Positions 1 to 10,906 are shown, numbered from the stretch's first letter. The stretch: 45,129 bases of DNA from Flavobacterium ichthyis (GCF_009915155.1 NZ_JAABLM010000017.1:1-45129), one strand, 5' to 3'. Made by a program: numbers and translations. Notes: a model not told the origin generated them from the sequence alone.

Positions 1-3000
1 GAACATTGCTTAAAGTTACATTTCCGGTATTGGTTACCACAAAGTTATAAGTGATGATATCCCCTACACTTGCTGTATTGTCCGCTCCTAAGTCTAAACT
101 TCCATCTTTGGTGATGGCAATAGATGGAGCTAAACAAGCAGTTGAAACTGCATTATTAATTGCATTTGCGTAATTTCCTGTATAAGAAGCTGCTGTTACT
201 TGGCCGTTAGCTGAAACTGCTGGTGTACCTGCACCATACATTCCGCCATCGCCACCATCTGCAATTGCAGAATTGTAATACTCATTAGCATCTGAACATG
301 TGTCATTGTCAGAGTCTAAATCAACTCGATTTGGAATTCCGTCCATATCGGCATCACACTCCAAATACATGTTGATTGCATACGTTGGTTCTGCGAGTGC
401 AACTGTTGTTGAAAAACCAAATGATTTTGCTCCAAAATTAGTGTTTACAAATCTCCAATTTCCAAACTCTTCTGTTGAAGCATCTGTGTTTAGATTGCTT
501 AATATTTTTTGATTTGGTGTTTCAGAAGTACTCCATTGACCTGCTACTGGTGCTTGATTTGTAAGACCAGGAATTGTAACAGGTGTTACAGATGCACCAT
601 CATAAATATGTAAAGTTTTTGTATCGTTTGCATAAAATCTTGGATCATGAGACAAAGCTACAAAGGCACTTACACTTCCCGTAATTGTCCAATTTGAAGG
701 TAATTCACCATTTTTAGTCCACCAAGCATCTGCTGTTGGGTGAACTGAAGCATTGGTAATCGAAACAATTACAGCTCCAGAATTTGCTGGATAGCCATAA
801 AGATTACTTAAATCAGCTGATACATTTTGATTTCTTTGACCAGGTGTAAGACCAAAATGAGAAGGTGCAATATCGATAGCTAAGCCACTACCAAAAGCAG
901 TAACCATGTCATCGTAAGTATTACTACATTCTGTTGTGTCTAATACACCATCATTATCATCATCATTATCACAAAAATCGCTAATTCCATCTCCATCAGA
1001 GTCAGGATTAGTAGCAGAGATAACACATGGATCAAATATTATTACTGTAACTGTAGCCGTATCACAATTGGTTGGATTAGCAACTTCACAAATTGTATAA
1101 TCAATTGTATAAGTTCCAGCAGGTGTATTTGCCGCAACTGTTACTTCTCCCGTTGCTGGGTTGATAGACAATTGTGGTGTTGCTGTAGAAGTTAATGTTA
1201 CATCCGATGGCACAACTGGTGCTCCATTAAGTGTATCATTTGTAAATACATTACCTACAACAGTAGATGTTGTAGCCACTGGAGCTGGACCATAAGTATC
1301 ATTTACTGCATCAATTGGATTATTACATGCAAAAGCAATATCAGTATATGAAAAATCTGGACTACCCGTAGCCATTGTTGTATCATACTTAAACACAACT
1401 GCTCCGATATTAGATAAATTAACTCCTGTACCTACAAGCGGCGTAAAACTATTAAAGTTGATAGTTTCTGTTTGATTTGTTAAATTAGGTAACGCAGGAT
1501 ACGTTTTAGTATAGCTTGAAGCCGCACCAGCATTTGACCATAACTCAATAGTTACTTTTATTACAGTTGCATCTTTATTTGCCTTTAAAGAAAAACCATC
1601 AATTCCACTAAAATCTAAACCTCCCAATCCTGTTGGGTTTAAGTTTTGAGCATCACCATCGACACCATCATACTGTATAGTTACCAAAGAACGGTTACCT
1701 GATCCGTGCGATACTTCGTGTGTTGAACTGATAACGCTAGCAACAATACTATTTAAACTTGTCGAAGAAGATTTGTTGGTTATTGAAATATCTCTTTCTG
1801 TTCCAAGATTTGATGTTCCATCTAAAATTTGAGTTGCATAGTCATTAGCAAGTGAAGTTGAATTAATTGAAGTAAGTACAGTGCTATTCCCTTCAATAAA
1901 ATCACCACATGATATTGGACCAAAAACAGTTACCGAAACCGTAGCCGTATCACAATTTGTTGGATTAGCAATTTCACAAATTGTATAATTTATAGTATAA
2001 GTTCCTGCTGGTGTTCCAGGAGCAACTGTTACAGCACCTGTTGACGGATCAATTGATAATTGAGCCGTTGGTGTTGATGTTAACGTTACATTACTTGGTG
2101 TTGCCGGATTAGAACCCAATGTATCATTACCATAAACATTAATTCCCGCATTACCACCTGTAACTCCATTAACTGGTGTTGAAGCGGTATCGTTTACTGC
2201 ATCGATTGGGTTGATACAATCATACGTATATTCAACTTCATAGTAATACATTGCTCTGGTAGTCTGATCTTGACTTCCTAAACTTGTTGATGAACCCGTT
2301 AATGTATACATTTGATTAGTTACATTTCCTGTACCAATAAAATTGGAAATTTCAGCAGGTGTAGAATAGGTTGCTGAACCTCCAAAAACAAAGTTATCAT
2401 TTCCAAACTCATAATTACCTGTTGGGTAAAAATTTGTTCCTGGAAAATTAGGATTTTTAACTAACTCAAGCGTGTTGCTATAAGTATTACCAGCAATATC
2501 AAAATTAATAGTTGAGAATGTTCTAAAATAGACATTAGAGCCTGTTGGTGAATCTATTCCAAAAGAAAGGCTATGACTAAATCGCACTCCATAATCTACT
2601 TTTACATTAGTTAATATTCTATTTGTACCTTGATCAAACTGCGGAACTAACCCAGAAGTAAATAAATCTGTAGTTAAAAATGGTGAATAGAATTTGTATG
2701 TAATTACATTTCCAGTAGAAGCAGTACTACAAGCAACAGAGCAAGTGCCAGTATTAGTCACAGTTACTGTTTCTGGCGAGCCAGTAGTTGGTGAAATTGT
2801 GATTGTAAAATCACCAGCTCCAAGAGTTCCATTTGGTATTTTAAAATAGGTTGGAACGCCACCAAAAACATTGGTTGCTGGTGCATTATCCAGGGTTGTT
2901 ATAGTAACCGGATTTCCTGCAAATGTTGCTGTTACGCTATAATTAGATTCTGTAGCAGGATTTAATTGAAACATCACGTAATCATCGGTAGCATCTTCAA

Positions 3001-6000
3001 ATGTTCCGTTGTTTGAACATGAAATATCTGAAACCTCAGAATTTACAACACATACAGTTACGGTTGCTGAATCACAGTTATCATCAACTAATAGTTCTGT
3101 ATTGGCATTCGGCCCCTTACCTTCCTTATCAATAGCTGTTTGTCTTGAAGAACCAAAACAAATAGTATAATCTATTGTGTAAGTTCCTGATGGTGTATTT
3201 GGAGCTACAGTCACAGTTCCATTTGGATTAACTGTCAAATAAGCAGTTGGAGTAGATGTAATGACAACATGAGCTGGATTTAAAGGATTTCCAAATGTTG
3301 TATCATTTGTTAAAACGTTAAAATCAGTATTACCTCCTGCCGAACCAATTACACAATTTGGACTAGTATCATCGTTTGCAACAATTGACGGCACTAGCAC
3401 TTCAACAGTAACTGTAGCAGTATCACAAATCGATGGATTGGTCGCATCACAAATAGTATAGTCGATAGTGTATGTTCCTACAGGTGTATTGGCAGCAACT
3501 GTTACATTTCCAGTAGCTGAATCAATAGATAGTTGAGCAGTTGGTGTAGAAGTTAAAGTCACTTGAGTAGGAACAAAACTTACACCGTTCAATGTATCGT
3601 TAATATACACGTTTCCAACAACAGTTGCTGTACTTGGAGTATTTAATGGATCGAAGAAATCATCTACTGCGGTAATAGCAAGAGGCTCATTACATTGCTG
3701 AGAATTGAGTGTAACATTAACATATCTCGTGACGCAATCGTCCCAAGTAATTTTACACACGTACAGGCCATTATACGAAGGCGTGTAGTTGGCAATTGAA
3801 TAACTTCTTATATTAGAAACAACAACACCTTGAGGATTTGTCCACTCATAAGTTGCACCTGCATAAAATGGAATTTCAAGAGTATAAGTTTCATTCTCGC
3901 ATGGATGTTCAGTGTTTGATGTAACTAATGCTCCGATAGTATTTATTAATACTGACGAATTAAATGTTCCCCCACAAGCATCGAGTAACTGAAGCTCATA
4001 TAGGGAATTTGCCGTTAAATTCTCAATTTTAGTGTTAGTAGAAGCATTATTTATTGTCGTCCAAGTAGATGCTCCTTGCAATCTATAATTTAGCGTTAAT
4101 GGAGCAACCCCATTCAACACTACGTTTGCAGATCCTGTAGATAATGGATTCCCCATAGAGTCTTCACAAACTACACCTATCGACGAAGATATAATAGGAC
4201 CTGTAGATTGGTTGGTAATCGTTACTGTTGAGCCTGGAACATAATAGAAGTTTCCAAGACAAGTATCTATACGCATTCTTGTAGTGTAAGTTCCTACAGG
4301 AATATTATTAAATGTACCCGTAAAATTACTTGCAATTATAGTTCCTGAATTATCTAAAAGTTCAACCACATTAGTATATGAACCGTTGTAAACTCTGGCA
4401 GAGTTTATGGTTCCTCCTCCAGAACAAAAAGAAGTTGCTGTTGAGCTAAGTCTTTGGTCAAGCATTTGCGCTTGTGTTGGCGCAACTGTAAAGCTTCCAG
4501 TATAGGTAGTTCCACACGAAGAGTAAGAAACTGTATAATTTCCTGGTAGCATGTTAGACCAGCCATAATACTGTAGGTTTAATAATGTAGCATTCACACC
4601 AACATTTGAAGGCCCTGCAGTAATTGTTACAACCGCATTGTTTCGGTCTGGTAAATATCCGTCTATTTGCACTACTACTTGTGTTGTGCCTGTTTGGGTT
4701 AGTGCTGGTATTGATGCATTACACTCATATAATCTGTACTCACGAAACGTTAAATTTGGTGTTCCAAGCGTTGTTGGATTATTTACTGTATGAGTAAGCG
4801 TATGTCCGCACGCGTCAACATAGGTTACCGTATAATCACCTAATGGCAATTGTGGCGTTTGCCAACTTCCAGGATCGTTATAATTTGTTAAGCTATAAAC
4901 AACAGCATTGGCAGCATTTCTAACAGTAACATTTATTGGAAAAGTCCAATAATAATCTTGCGCTGAATAGGACGAAATCGTCATTGTTTCACTCGGAGCA
5001 CATCCTTGTGTTCTAACATTCGGATTTATATCTAAAAATTCCGGATAATCTGTCGATGCAAAATTAATAACATTTGTCGATGTCAATCCACAAGCATTCG
5101 TAGTTGTAATATGATAAATACCCGAAGAACTTTTTATTAAATCGAGGGTAGATCCGGTATAAAAACCATCAAACAATATCGCTCCAGAAGCATTAGTATC
5201 CCTGATTACCAATTTGGCTCCCAAAGGTAAAAATGTCGAAGGAGCAACAATAGATCCTGTAGAAGGAGACGAAGCATACCATAAATCTGCCGTGATTTTA
5301 AGAATACCTGTGCCATCATCACAAGCTTTACGTGGTTTTAAGTAAATATTAAACGCCGGTAAAGCAGCCGAAATAGTCCTTGTAAACGTTGAAAAATTTC
5401 CACAAGCATCTTTAACACGGATTTGATAAGTACCAAATGATGTAACATTCACAACATTACTCGATGAATATGAACTTAAAGCGTCGTCATATGCTGGATT
5501 ATTGTTTAGAATTACTGAATATTGATATGGTGCATTTCCACCTGTAACACTATTAATAGTAAAAGTTCCACCTGCTGTAAAATTTGTACAAACGTTAGAT
5601 ATGCTAATATTTGCATCCGTTATTGGTACATAATTTTCTGCAACATTGATGTTTGATGTATTTGAATACACTACGCTATTATCTAACGAGCATACAAAAC
5701 GCACTTGGTAATTAGCACTTGCCTGCAAGTTTGAAAACGTAAAAGGACTCGTAGGATTAACTGTTGATTGCAAAACGGATCCGTTCAGCAATAACTGTAT
5801 CGTAATGTGATCCACCGTATTAAAGGTTGCTGTAATGCTTCCATTACCTGCACAACTATTAGGTACAGTTACGATTGAAGATTTAACACTTCCCGGATCA
5901 TCACAACCGCTTTGCGAAAAAACGTTACTCGACACCAATAAAAGCAAAAATAACATCAAACTTTTGAGCTTGTTGTTAATTAGATAGGAACTTGGCCTTC

Positions 6001-6034
6001 TATTTGTATAACGATTGAATATCATTTTTTCCAT
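1..6034 (-). CDS. Giant secreted multidomain surface protein (adhesin-like), C-terminal part outside the window
   Basis: About 2,010 codons run without a stop from the start to the left edge. The N-terminus has a signal peptide (hydrophobic run [10 protein letters not shown], then SNVFSQS). Residues from about 40 to 770 hold Ig-like units, several ending in a G-x-Y-x-V-x(3-4)-DACG pattern. Then come four CshA/'NDTLNG'-type repeats of about 85-95 residues (near 3660-3390, 3340-3050, 2200-1920 and 1300-1040), each ending [10 protein letters not shown]...CDTATVTV. Between them lies a stretch resembling 'choice-of-anchor' domains (about 2950-2230). Two Asp-rich thrombospondin-3-like calcium motifs follow ([18 protein letters not shown] near 1005-950, a second near 360-290), and the edge cuts a DUF11-like domain. 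Families of this kind are exported by the type IX system and act in adhesion or gliding; the C-terminal sorting domain is not visible, so that is inference. The start could also be the Met at 6025, which overlaps the upstream stop as ATGA. Confidence 0.88.
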   Translation of the reverse strand, partial: MEKMIFNRYTNRRPSSYLINNKLKSLMLFLLLLVSSNVFSQSGCDDPGSVKSSIVTVPNSCAGNGSITATFNTVDHITIQLLLNGSVLQSTVNPTSPFTFSNLQASANYQVRFVCSLDNSVVYSNTSNINVAENYVPITDANISISNVCTNFTAGGTFTINSVTGGNAPYQYSVILNNNPAYDDALSSYSSSNVVNVTSFGTYQIRVKDACGNFSTFTRTISAALPAFNIYLKPRKACDDGTGILKITADLWYASSPSTGSIVAPSTFLPLGAKLVIRDTNASGAILFDGFYTGSTLDLIKSSSGIYHITTTNACGLTSTNVINFASTDYPEFLDINPNVRTQGCAPSETMTISSYSAQDYYWTFPINVTVRNAANAVVYSLTNYNDPGSWQTPQLPLGDYTVTYVDACGHTLTHTVNNPTTLGTPNLTFREYRLYECNASIPALTQTGTTQVVVQIDGYLPDRNNAVVTITAGPSNVGVNATLLNLQYYGWSNMLPGNYTVSYSSCGTTYTGSFTVAPTQAQMLDQRLSSTATSFCSGGGTINSARVYNGSYTNVVELLDNSGTIIASNFTGTFNNIPVGTYTTRMRIDTCLGNFYYVPGSTVTITNQSTGPIISSSIGVVCEDSMGNPLSTGSANVVLNGVAPLTLNYRLQGASTWTTINNASTNTKIENLTANSLYELQLLDACGGTFNSSVLINTIGALVTSNTEHPCENETYTLEIPFYAGATYEWTNPQGVVVSNIRSYSIANYTPSYNGLYVCKITWDDCVTRYVNVTLNSQQCNEPLAITAVDDFFDPLNTPSTATVVGNVYINDTLNGVSFVPTQVTLTSTPTAQLSIDSATGNVTVAANTPVGTYTIDYTICDATNPSICDTATVTVEVLVPSIVANDDTSPNCVIGSAGGNTDFNVLTNDTTFGNPLNPAHVVITSTPTAYLTVNPNGTVTVAPNTPSGTYTIDYTICFGSSRQTAIDKEGKGPNANTELLVDDNCDSATVTVCVVNSEVSDISCSNNGTFEDATDDYVMFQLNPATESNYSVTATFAGNPVTITTLDNAPATNVFGGVPTYFKIPNGTLGAGDFTITISPTTGSPETVTVTNTGTCSVACSTASTGNVITYKFYSPFLTTDLFTSGLVPQFDQGTNRILTNVKVDYGVRFSHSLSFGIDSPTGSNVYFRTFSTINFDIAGNTYSNTLELVKNPNFPGTNFYPTGNYEFGNDNFVFGGSATYSTPAEISNFIGTGNVTNQMYTLTGSSTSLGSQDQTTRAMYYYEVEYTYDCINPIDAVNDTASTPVNGVTGGNAGINVYGNDTLGSNPATPSNVTLTSTPTAQLSIDPSTGAVTVAPGTPAGTYTINYTICEIANPTNCDTATVSVTVFGPISCGDFIEGNSTVLTSINSTSLANDYATQILDGTSNLGTERDISITNKSSSTSLNSIVASVISSTHEVSHGSGNRSLVTIQYDGVDGDAQNLNPTGLGGLDFSGIDGFSLKANKDATVIKVTIELWSNAGAASSYTKTYPALPNLTNQTETINFNSFTPLVGTGVNLSNIGAVVFKYDTTMATGSPDFSYTDIAFACNNPIDAVNDTYGPAPVATTSTVVGNVFTNDTLNGAPVVPSDVTLTSTATPQLSINPATGEVTVAANTPAGTYTIDYTICEVANPTNCDTATVTVIIFDPCVISATNPDSDGDGISDFCDNDDDNDGVLDTTECSNTYDDMVTAFGSGLAIDIAPSHFGLTPGQRNQNVSADLSNLYGYPANSGAVIVSITNASVHPTADAWWTKNGELPSNWTITGSVSAFVALSHDPRFYANDTKTLHIYDGASVTPVTIPGLTNQAPVAGQWSTSETPNQKILSNLNTDASTEEFGNWRFVNTNFGAKSFGFSTTVALAEPTYAINMYLECDADMDGIPNRVDLDSDNDTCSDANEYYNSAIADGGDGGMYGAGTPAVSANGQVTAASYTGNYANAINNAVSTACLAPSIAITKDGSLDLGADNTASVGDIITYNFVVTNTGNVTLSNV

Positions 6035-6402
6035 CTGTAGTTGTTTTTAATTAAAAAAACTGATTGTTTTAAGCTCGTTAAAGCAACAGTGGGAGAATTT
6101 TTTACTTGTTGTATTGTAGGACAACCCCTATTTGACTCATTAAAAAGTTCTTCAGACAATTGCGTTCGAAATGAAGAATTTTTTTTGAGAACTGTTGCAT
6201 TTAAATTGTCGATGCCAGTAGTTTTTAGAACAAAATCCATATTAGCAACGTATGTCGCATGCGATGGTCTTAAGAGAAAACTCTGGTGGGTGCAAACCTT
6301 CTCGTTCGCGCAATGAGCAACACTAGAAAAATGAACAAATGACACAAACATTAATAGCATTTGCCACTTGTTAAAGATTTTTAGATAGTTTTTTTGTTTC
6401 AT
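6022..6402 (-). CDS. Small exported protein of unknown function upstream of the surface protein
   Basis: This 126-residue product begins with a convincing signal peptide ([12 protein letters not shown], a hydrophobic core, then SSVAHC). The mature part of about 95 residues has two further Cys residues (KVCTHQ and RGCPTI), is otherwise polar, and ends in a basic tail (NNYRWKK). I do not recognise the family. Its stop codon overlaps the start region of the giant surface protein (ATGA at 6025-6022, or a 13-bp overlap if the Met at 6034 is used), so the two are probably translated from one mRNA. A chaperone, processing or anchoring partner for the large protein is possible, but nothing in the sequence proves it. 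The complementary strand is also partly open (6041-6316), but that frame has no signal or family features. Confidence 0.65.
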   Translation of the reverse strand: MKQKNYLKIFNKWQMLLMFVSFVHFSSVAHCANEKVCTHQSFLLRPSHATYVANMDFVLKTTGIDNLNATVLKKNSSFRTQLSEELFNESNRGCPTIQQVKNSPTVALTSLKQSVFLIKNNYRWKK

Positions 6403-6999
6403 TGTTTTTGGTTTTAAGTAAAGACACGCTTCACTTCATTAAAATGTTTTACCAATAATTAAAAATAACATAGACACAAAAAGCAAGCTTGTAGGCTTGT
6501 GCTTTTTAAAATAGTAGGATTTATTTTGGAGATATTGGGCATGAGATAGCGTACAAATAACTTCGCAGCTATATTCAATTTACTTTCATCATAATTGCAT
6601 TTTTTTTAGAAAATGTTAATAATTTCACTTTCATATGCATTCAAGATTTAGAAAAAATAGTAGATTGGGCGATTTCTTTAAAATTCAAAGCTGGAAGACA
6701 CTAATAAGAAAACTGAAAGTCTTCTTAAAGTATCAAAACTTTATAGGAACAAATATTGGCATTTTTTATACACACCTTAGACGACACAGGTAGTCATTTC
6801 TTAAAATAACTTACTTAAAAATATAATTTATTAACATTCAAATATTTACATAATTATTACGAGTAGGTATAAGGGACTTTTTCACGTTTTAGCTTAACAT
6901 TTTTAGGTATTTTGGCTATATTTGCGAGACAAAATTTGTCTATCAGTTGTGCTTTTTTAAGAAATAGTTAATAATTTCGAACAAAGACTTTTTACCGTA
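6403..6999. other. Divergent intergenic region between the surface-protein operon and the AraC-like pair
   Basis: About 600 bp of AT-rich DNA without a credible gene. It should hold the promoter of the leftward surface-protein operon and that of the rightward regulators; only the rightward one has a good match. An imperfect hairpin with A/T flanks lies at about 6477-6507 (GCAAGC against GCTTGTGC) and could be a weak terminator or an operator. Nothing else was seen. Confidence 0.5.
6917..6924 (+). promoter_or_regulatory. Bacteroidota -7 promoter element for the AraC-like pair
   Basis: TATATTTG matches TAnnTTTG exactly. The expected start of transcription is near 6929, leaving a leader of about 70 nt before the ATG at 7000. 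The upstream TTG (-33) element is weak: only TTA is present near 6894. Confidence 0.55.
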
Positions 7000-7992
7000 A
7001 TGGAAAATTATTTTAACGAAAAAAAAATAAAACGAAATGAATTTGGTAGAAAATTAATGTTCTCGTTTTTGGGTATATTCATCTTTTATAACTTATTGAT
7101 GTTAACCCTAAAATTTTTTGGCGATTACAAATTTTCAATTGACCAGCCTACCGTTTTTTTTAGTTTAATCATCACCTCATACTTCTGTTTTCTCACCACT
7201 AGAAAAAAATATGATTTTTGGCCACTTTTTAAAATCATAACTGTTGGGTTATATATTCTCGTAACCTATTTGGCACTGGTAACAGCTCATAAATCAATGA
7301 TTCCTTGCTTATTTTATGTGCCCATTATATTAATGAGAATGATGCAAGCACCATTGGTAAAAAACATAATACTTTCAATACTTACCTTAATATTTTGTTT
7401 TTTCGTTGAATCAATTTCTGAATTTTTTGAATTCTCACAACCAATGATCCTATCAGAGGAACAAAAAAAAACGCTAGAATATTTAAGTTATATCATTCAA
7501 GTTTTAACAGCCTACCTTTCTATGCTAATATTATATTATTATAATGTCTTAAATAAGATTGATAATATCATAGAAACCAAGGAAATGATTAAATTGCACA
7601 AAAATGAGCGCCCACAAACTACTGAGATGAATGCCATGCAGCAATTATTTGAAAAAATCGTTTCTTATATGGAAGAAAAACAGCCGTACACTGATCCAAA
7701 TTTTTCAATTCAACTGCTGTCGCAAAAGCTCAAATCTAATCCTACCTACATTTCCAGAGCATTGAACCAAGAAGGCGGAAAGAATTTTCCAGAATTTATT
7801 CAAGAATACCGAATAAAAAAAGTTATTAAAGAAATTGAAGCTCGTAATGGAAGAACGCTTGAAGAATTATATAAAAGTGCGGGATTTAAACAACAAACAA
7901 CCTTTAATCGACGATTTAAGGAACTCACAGGAAAAACACCGTCAGAATATGTACTGCATATAGAACAAAATGGACTTAATCATTTTACTTGA
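7000..7992 (+). CDS. Membrane-anchored AraC-family transcriptional regulator (first of two paralogues)
   Basis: A 330-residue protein. About 6 hydrophobic segments occupy residues 18-185 (for example FSFLGIFIFYNLLMLTL and YIIQVLTAYLSMLILYYY). A polar linker follows, then a C-terminal AraC/XylS double helix-turn-helix (about 225-325). The last helix region carries the family pattern AGFKQQTTFNRRFKELTGKTPSEY. Proteins of this layout in Bacteroidota couple a membrane sensor domain to a DNA-binding domain with no phosphorelay; the signal here is unknown. It is followed after 34 bp by a paralogue of the same length and is divergent from the surface-protein operon, which makes that operon a plausible target (inference). 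Confidence 0.88.
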   Translation: MENYFNEKKIKRNEFGRKLMFSFLGIFIFYNLLMLTLKFFGDYKFSIDQPTVFFSLIITSYFCFLTTRKKYDFWPLFKIITVGLYILVTYLALVTAHKSMIPCLFYVPIILMRMMQAPLVKNIILSILTLIFCFFVESISEFFEFSQPMILSEEQKKTLEYLSYIIQVLTAYLSMLILYYYNVLNKIDNIIETKEMIKLHKNERPQTTEMNAMQQLFEKIVSYMEEKQPYTDPNFSIQLLSQKLKSNPTYISRALNQEGGKNFPEFIQEYRIKKVIKEIEARNGRTLEELYKSAGFKQQTTFNRRFKELTGKTPSEYVLHIEQNGLNHFT

Positions 7993-8026
7993 TTAATTTT
8001 GATTGCTCAATAAAAAACCAACAACC

Positions 8027-9019
8027 ATGAACTTCAATAAACATCTATATGATAAGCAACGTCAATTTGGACTTTACCTCGTTTGGTCGGTTTTAGCAGT
8101 AATTATATATTTTTTGGCGTTGTCATTGTACCTCCCAACAATTGGGTATAAATTGTTAGTGCCTATTGAACTTTTAGTATTCACGTTTATCGTCATCTCA
8201 TACACAAGTTACATCATTTCAAAAACAAGTTTTGAGTTTAAAACCATTTACAGGATTATTACCATCTCAATTACAATTATCGTATTTATTTTCAGCTTAT
8301 TTATCAGTCATGCATCAATTATAATCTATTTTTACTATATCCCAATAGTAATGTTAGTACTCATGCTAACTAATTTAAAAAGAGCAACGATAACGGCATT
8401 AACACTATTATTTTTATGCTACCTAACCCCCACAATATCAAAAATGTTAGGCATCGGAAAACCAATAATATATTCCGAAACTGATATCTTCCTAAATAAA
8501 ATTCAAGACTATTCAATTTTAGGATTTGTAACATATTTTTCATTTCTAATCCTTTATTTCAGTAATCAATTTAATAAAATTCAAACTCAAATTGACCTAA
8601 TTGGTGAAGATCAAATCGCAAAGGACACAGAATTTATTGAAAAATTGAACCTAAAAACAGATCTCTCAAAAGAAAAGGTGGAAGAGCTATCCCGAAACAT
8701 AACCGATTACTTTTCTCAAAAAAAACCATTCAAAAACCCCGAATTCAACCTCTCTATTATGGCTAAAGATCTCAATACCAATACCAATTATCTTTCACGA
8801 GTATTGGCAGATGCCTTTGGTAAAAGTTTTCGAGACCTCGTAAACGAATATCGCGTCAATTACGTAGTTGAAAAATTTAATGAGTCAGCCCATAAAAAAT
8901 TCACAATAGAACATCTATACATCGAAGCAGGTTTCGAACAACAATCAACATTTAACCGAGTATTTAAAAAGCATACCGGCTTCACACCATCTCAATATAT
9001 AGATATGTTAGAAAAATAA
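8027..9019 (+). CDS. Membrane-anchored AraC-family transcriptional regulator (second paralogue)
   Basis: A 330-residue product from the ATG at 8027 (start MNFNKHLYDK). An in-frame TTG at 8003 would add eight residues but is less likely. It has the same design as its upstream neighbour: hydrophobic segments over residues 20-190, a charged linker with a short helix, then an AraC-type DNA-binding domain (about 225-325) ending AGFEQQSTFNRVFKKHTGFTPSQY. The equal lengths and shared layout indicate tandem duplication. The sensor halves have diverged much more than the DNA-binding halves, which would fit different inputs acting on similar operators, or heterodimers. The pair is probably one transcript, as only 34 bp separate them. 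Confidence 0.87.
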   Translation: MNFNKHLYDKQRQFGLYLVWSVLAVIIYFLALSLYLPTIGYKLLVPIELLVFTFIVISYTSYIISKTSFEFKTIYRIITISITIIVFIFSLFISHASIIIYFYYIPIVMLVLMLTNLKRATITALTLLFLCYLTPTISKMLGIGKPIIYSETDIFLNKIQDYSILGFVTYFSFLILYFSNQFNKIQTQIDLIGEDQIAKDTEFIEKLNLKTDLSKEKVEELSRNITDYFSQKKPFKNPEFNLSIMAKDLNTNTNYLSRVLADAFGKSFRDLVNEYRVNYVVEKFNESAHKKFTIEHLYIEAGFEQQSTFNRVFKKHTGFTPSQYIDMLEK

Positions 9020-9091
9020 ACAATAAGAACAATATAAATGTTAAAATATTTTTTACTTTAGCAATTGTAACCAAAACAAAAAAATAAACTT

Positions 9092-9475
9092 ATGGGAGTA
9101 ATAAAAGAATTTAAAGAATTTGCATTAAAAGGAAACGTTATCGACCTCGCAATAGGAGTTGTGATTGGTGCCGCATTTAGTGCCATAGTAAAATCACTAG
9201 TAGATGATGTTATCACACCATTAATTTTAAATCCAGCCTTGGAAGCCGCCGGTGTAAAAGATATTGCATCGCTAGAATGGAACAGCGTTAAATACGGAAA
9301 TTTCTTATCAAACGTAATTTCGTTTTTTGTCGTTGCCATCGTTTTATTTATGATTGTGAAAGGAATCAACTCTTTGCGTAAAAAAGAAGAAGCCGCTCCA
9401 GCAGCTCCACCAGCACCTTCTAATGAAGAAAAATTGTTAATGGAAATTCGCGACGCACTAAAAAACCGTCCTTAA
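9092..9475 (+). CDS. mscL: Large-conductance mechanosensitive channel MscL
   Basis: A 127-residue protein, the usual length for the family. The N-terminal amphipathic helix and first membrane helix carry the conserved sequence EFALKGNVIDLAIGVVIGAAF (residues about 7-27). The second membrane helix is about residues 70-92 (FLSNVISFFVVAIVLFMIVK), and the cytoplasmic helix bundle follows a Pro/Ala-rich linker (EEAAPAAPPAPSNEEKLL). It opens under membrane tension as a pentamer and releases solutes on hypo-osmotic shock. It stands alone, closed by the terminator at 9502. A weak -7-like element (TACTTTAG) lies at 9054-9061. Confidence 0.97.
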   Translation: MGVIKEFKEFALKGNVIDLAIGVVIGAAFSAIVKSLVDDVITPLILNPALEAAGVKDIASLEWNSVKYGNFLSNVISFFVVAIVLFMIVKGINSLRKKEEAAPAAPPAPSNEEKLLMEIRDALKNRP

Positions 9476-9501
9476 TACCGCTACATTATATATTCTAACC
9501 C

Positions 9502-9532
9502 AACCGTTCTACACATAGAGCGGTTTTTTTTT
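9502..9532 (+). terminator. Rho-independent terminator after mscL
   Basis: A 10-bp stem (AACCGTTCTA with TAGAGCGGTT, one G-U pair) around a CACA loop is followed directly by a run of T. Clear intrinsic terminator 26 bp after the mscL stop. Confidence 0.9.
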
Positions 9533-9562
9533 ATTCATATAAAAAAATCCTCGAATATCAAT

Positions 9563-9570
9563 TATATTTG
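9563..9570 (+). promoter_or_regulatory. Bacteroidota -7 promoter element for asd
   Basis: TATATTTG is an exact TAnnTTTG match just after the mscL terminator. It implies a leader of about 95-100 nt before the asd ATG at 9673. No good TTG is seen at -33. Confidence 0.55.
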
Positions 9571-9672
9571 CATCTGCAAAAGATATAGTTTCAAGTTTCA
9601 AGTTTTAATCTTATGAAATCTAAAATCATATATCTGAAATAAAAAATTCTAAATCCAAAACAGAAATCGCAA

Positions 9673-10662
9673 ATGAAAGTTGCAGTTGTTGGCGCCACCG
9701 GAATGGTAGGCGAAGTAATGCTTCAAGTATTATCCGAAAGAAATTTTCCCGTAACCGAATTAATCCCAGTCGCATCCGAGAAATCTGTAGGAAAAGAAAT
9801 TGAATTTCAAGGTAAAAAATACGCCGTAGTAAACCTCGAAACTGCCGTAAAAATGCAACCGAATATTGCTCTTTTTTCCGCCGGAGGCGAAACCTCTCTC
9901 GAATGGGCTCCAAAATTTGCCCAAGCCGGAACCACAGTAATCGACAATTCTTCCGCTTGGCGAATGAACCCTGACAACAAATTAGTTGTCCCGGAAATCA
10001 ACGCCAACCAACTCTCAAAAACAGACAAAATCATTGCAAATCCCAACTGTTCTACCATCCAAATGGTTCTCGCATTGGCTCCTTTGCACAAAAAATATAA
10101 AATCAAGCGCATCATTGTTTCTACCTACCAATCCATCACAGGAACAGGCGTAAAAGCCGTTCAACAGCTTGAAAACGAATATGTTGGAAACAAAGGAGAA
10201 ATGGCTTACAAATATCAAATTCACCAAAACGCCATCCCACAATGCGACGTTTTTGAGGATAACGGCTACACCAAAGAAGAAATGAAACTCGTGCGCGAAA
10301 CCAAAAAAATCCTTTCGGACAACACCATCGCTGTAAGTGCAACAGCCGTTCGCGTGCCTATCGTTGGCGGACATAGCGAAGCCGTAAACGTTGAGTTTGA
10401 GCACGATTTCGACCTATCAGAAGTAAGAAAAATTTTACACGAAACCCAAGGCGTGACCATACAAGACAACACCGACACTTTCACCTATCCCATGCCGCTA
10501 TATGCAAAAGGAAAAGATGATGTTTTTGTAGGAAGAATCCGTCGAGACGAATCGCAACCCAATACTCTCAACATGTGGATTGTAGCCGATAACCTTCGAA
10601 AAGGTGCCGCCACAAACACCGTTCAAATTGCCGAATACCTCGTCAAAAATAATTTAGTTTAA
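9673..10662 (+). CDS. asd: Aspartate-semialdehyde dehydrogenase
   Basis: A 329-residue cytosolic enzyme. It makes L-aspartate 4-semialdehyde from aspartyl phosphate with NADPH, the branch point to lysine/diaminopimelate, threonine and methionine. The N-terminal Rossmann motif is VVGATGMVGEVML (residues 5-17). The catalytic Cys is C126 in NPNCSTIQ, and the active-site His is H234 in VPIVGGHSEAV. The motif VSTYQSITGTG and the C-terminal ADNLRKGAATN segment are also typical. It is a single-gene unit with its own -7 element and terminator. Confidence 0.97.
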   Translation: MKVAVVGATGMVGEVMLQVLSERNFPVTELIPVASEKSVGKEIEFQGKKYAVVNLETAVKMQPNIALFSAGGETSLEWAPKFAQAGTTVIDNSSAWRMNPDNKLVVPEINANQLSKTDKIIANPNCSTIQMVLALAPLHKKYKIKRIIVSTYQSITGTGVKAVQQLENEYVGNKGEMAYKYQIHQNAIPQCDVFEDNGYTKEEMKLVRETKKILSDNTIAVSATAVRVPIVGGHSEAVNVEFEHDFDLSEVRKILHETQGVTIQDNTDTFTYPMPLYAKGKDDVFVGRIRRDESQPNTLNMWIVADNLRKGAATNTVQIAEYLVKNNLV

Positions 10663-10670
10663 AACACAAA

Positions 10671-10699
10671 AACGGTTGAAATTTCAGCCGTTTTTTTTT
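10671..10699 (+). terminator. Rho-independent terminator after asd
   Basis: AACGGTTGAAA faces TTTCAGCCGTT (one G-U pair) followed by nine T. It begins 8 bp after the asd stop. Confidence 0.9.
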
Positions 10700-10753
10700 G
10701 GACGTTCCCCAATTTAGCACCAACCTGCAAAATAGAAAGTAACTGCAAAAATT

Positions 10754-10845
10754 GGGTTGTTCCGAAGCTTCGGGATCCATTACAAGTCCTCGTTCGTCGT
10801 GCCTCCTCACTGTGGGCTTTTCATTGCAATCCCTAACACGAACCC
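10754..10845 (-). repeat. Structured intergenic repeat, copy 1 (reverse orientation, cap hairpin missing)
   Basis: Read on the minus strand it starts GGGTTCGTGTTAGGGATTGC and goes on to AAAAGCCCAC and AGGCACGACGAACGAGG. It ends with a 12-bp palindrome CCGAAGCTTCGG (10762-10773). The order GGGTT..CGTG..AGGGATTGCA..AAAGCCC..GGCACG matches copy 2 at 21938-22088, but the variable hairpin found there is absent. I know similar GC-rich elements from intergenic regions of many Flavobacterium genomes; the assignment rests on memory and on the within-window match. Confidence 0.6.
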
Positions 10846-10898
10846 TGCTACAATCCAAATATTTTCTTAATCCAGAAGCCTTTTCAAAAAAACATCCC

Positions 10899-10906
10899 TA
10901 CATTTG
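10899..10906 (+). promoter_or_regulatory. Bacteroidota -7 element for the metal-related locus
   Basis: TACATTTG is an exact TAnnTTTG match only 8 bp before the ATG at 10915. Transcription would begin at about 10910-10912, giving an almost leaderless mRNA. No clear TTG at -33 and no obvious Fur/Zur-type operator was seen. Confidence 0.5.

Noticed and set aside
300..512. Plus-strand frame inside the giant surface protein gene
   Set aside because: The minus-strand frame carries clear domains through this stretch.
1040..3660. Regularly spaced similar segments considered as a CRISPR-like array
   Set aside because: They are in-frame protein repeats of about 85-95 codons, not short repeats with unique spacers.
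6041..6316. Open frame of 91 codons on the plus strand opposite the small exported protein
   Set aside because: No signal peptide or family feature; the minus-strand frame has a convincing signal and overlaps its neighbour.
8003..8026. TTG start extending the second AraC-like protein by eight residues
   Set aside because: The ATG at 8027 gives a natural N-terminus and equal length to its paralogue.
10015..10404. Long minus-strand frame inside asd
   Set aside because: asd is certain on the plus strand; this is a mirror frame caused by its codon use.
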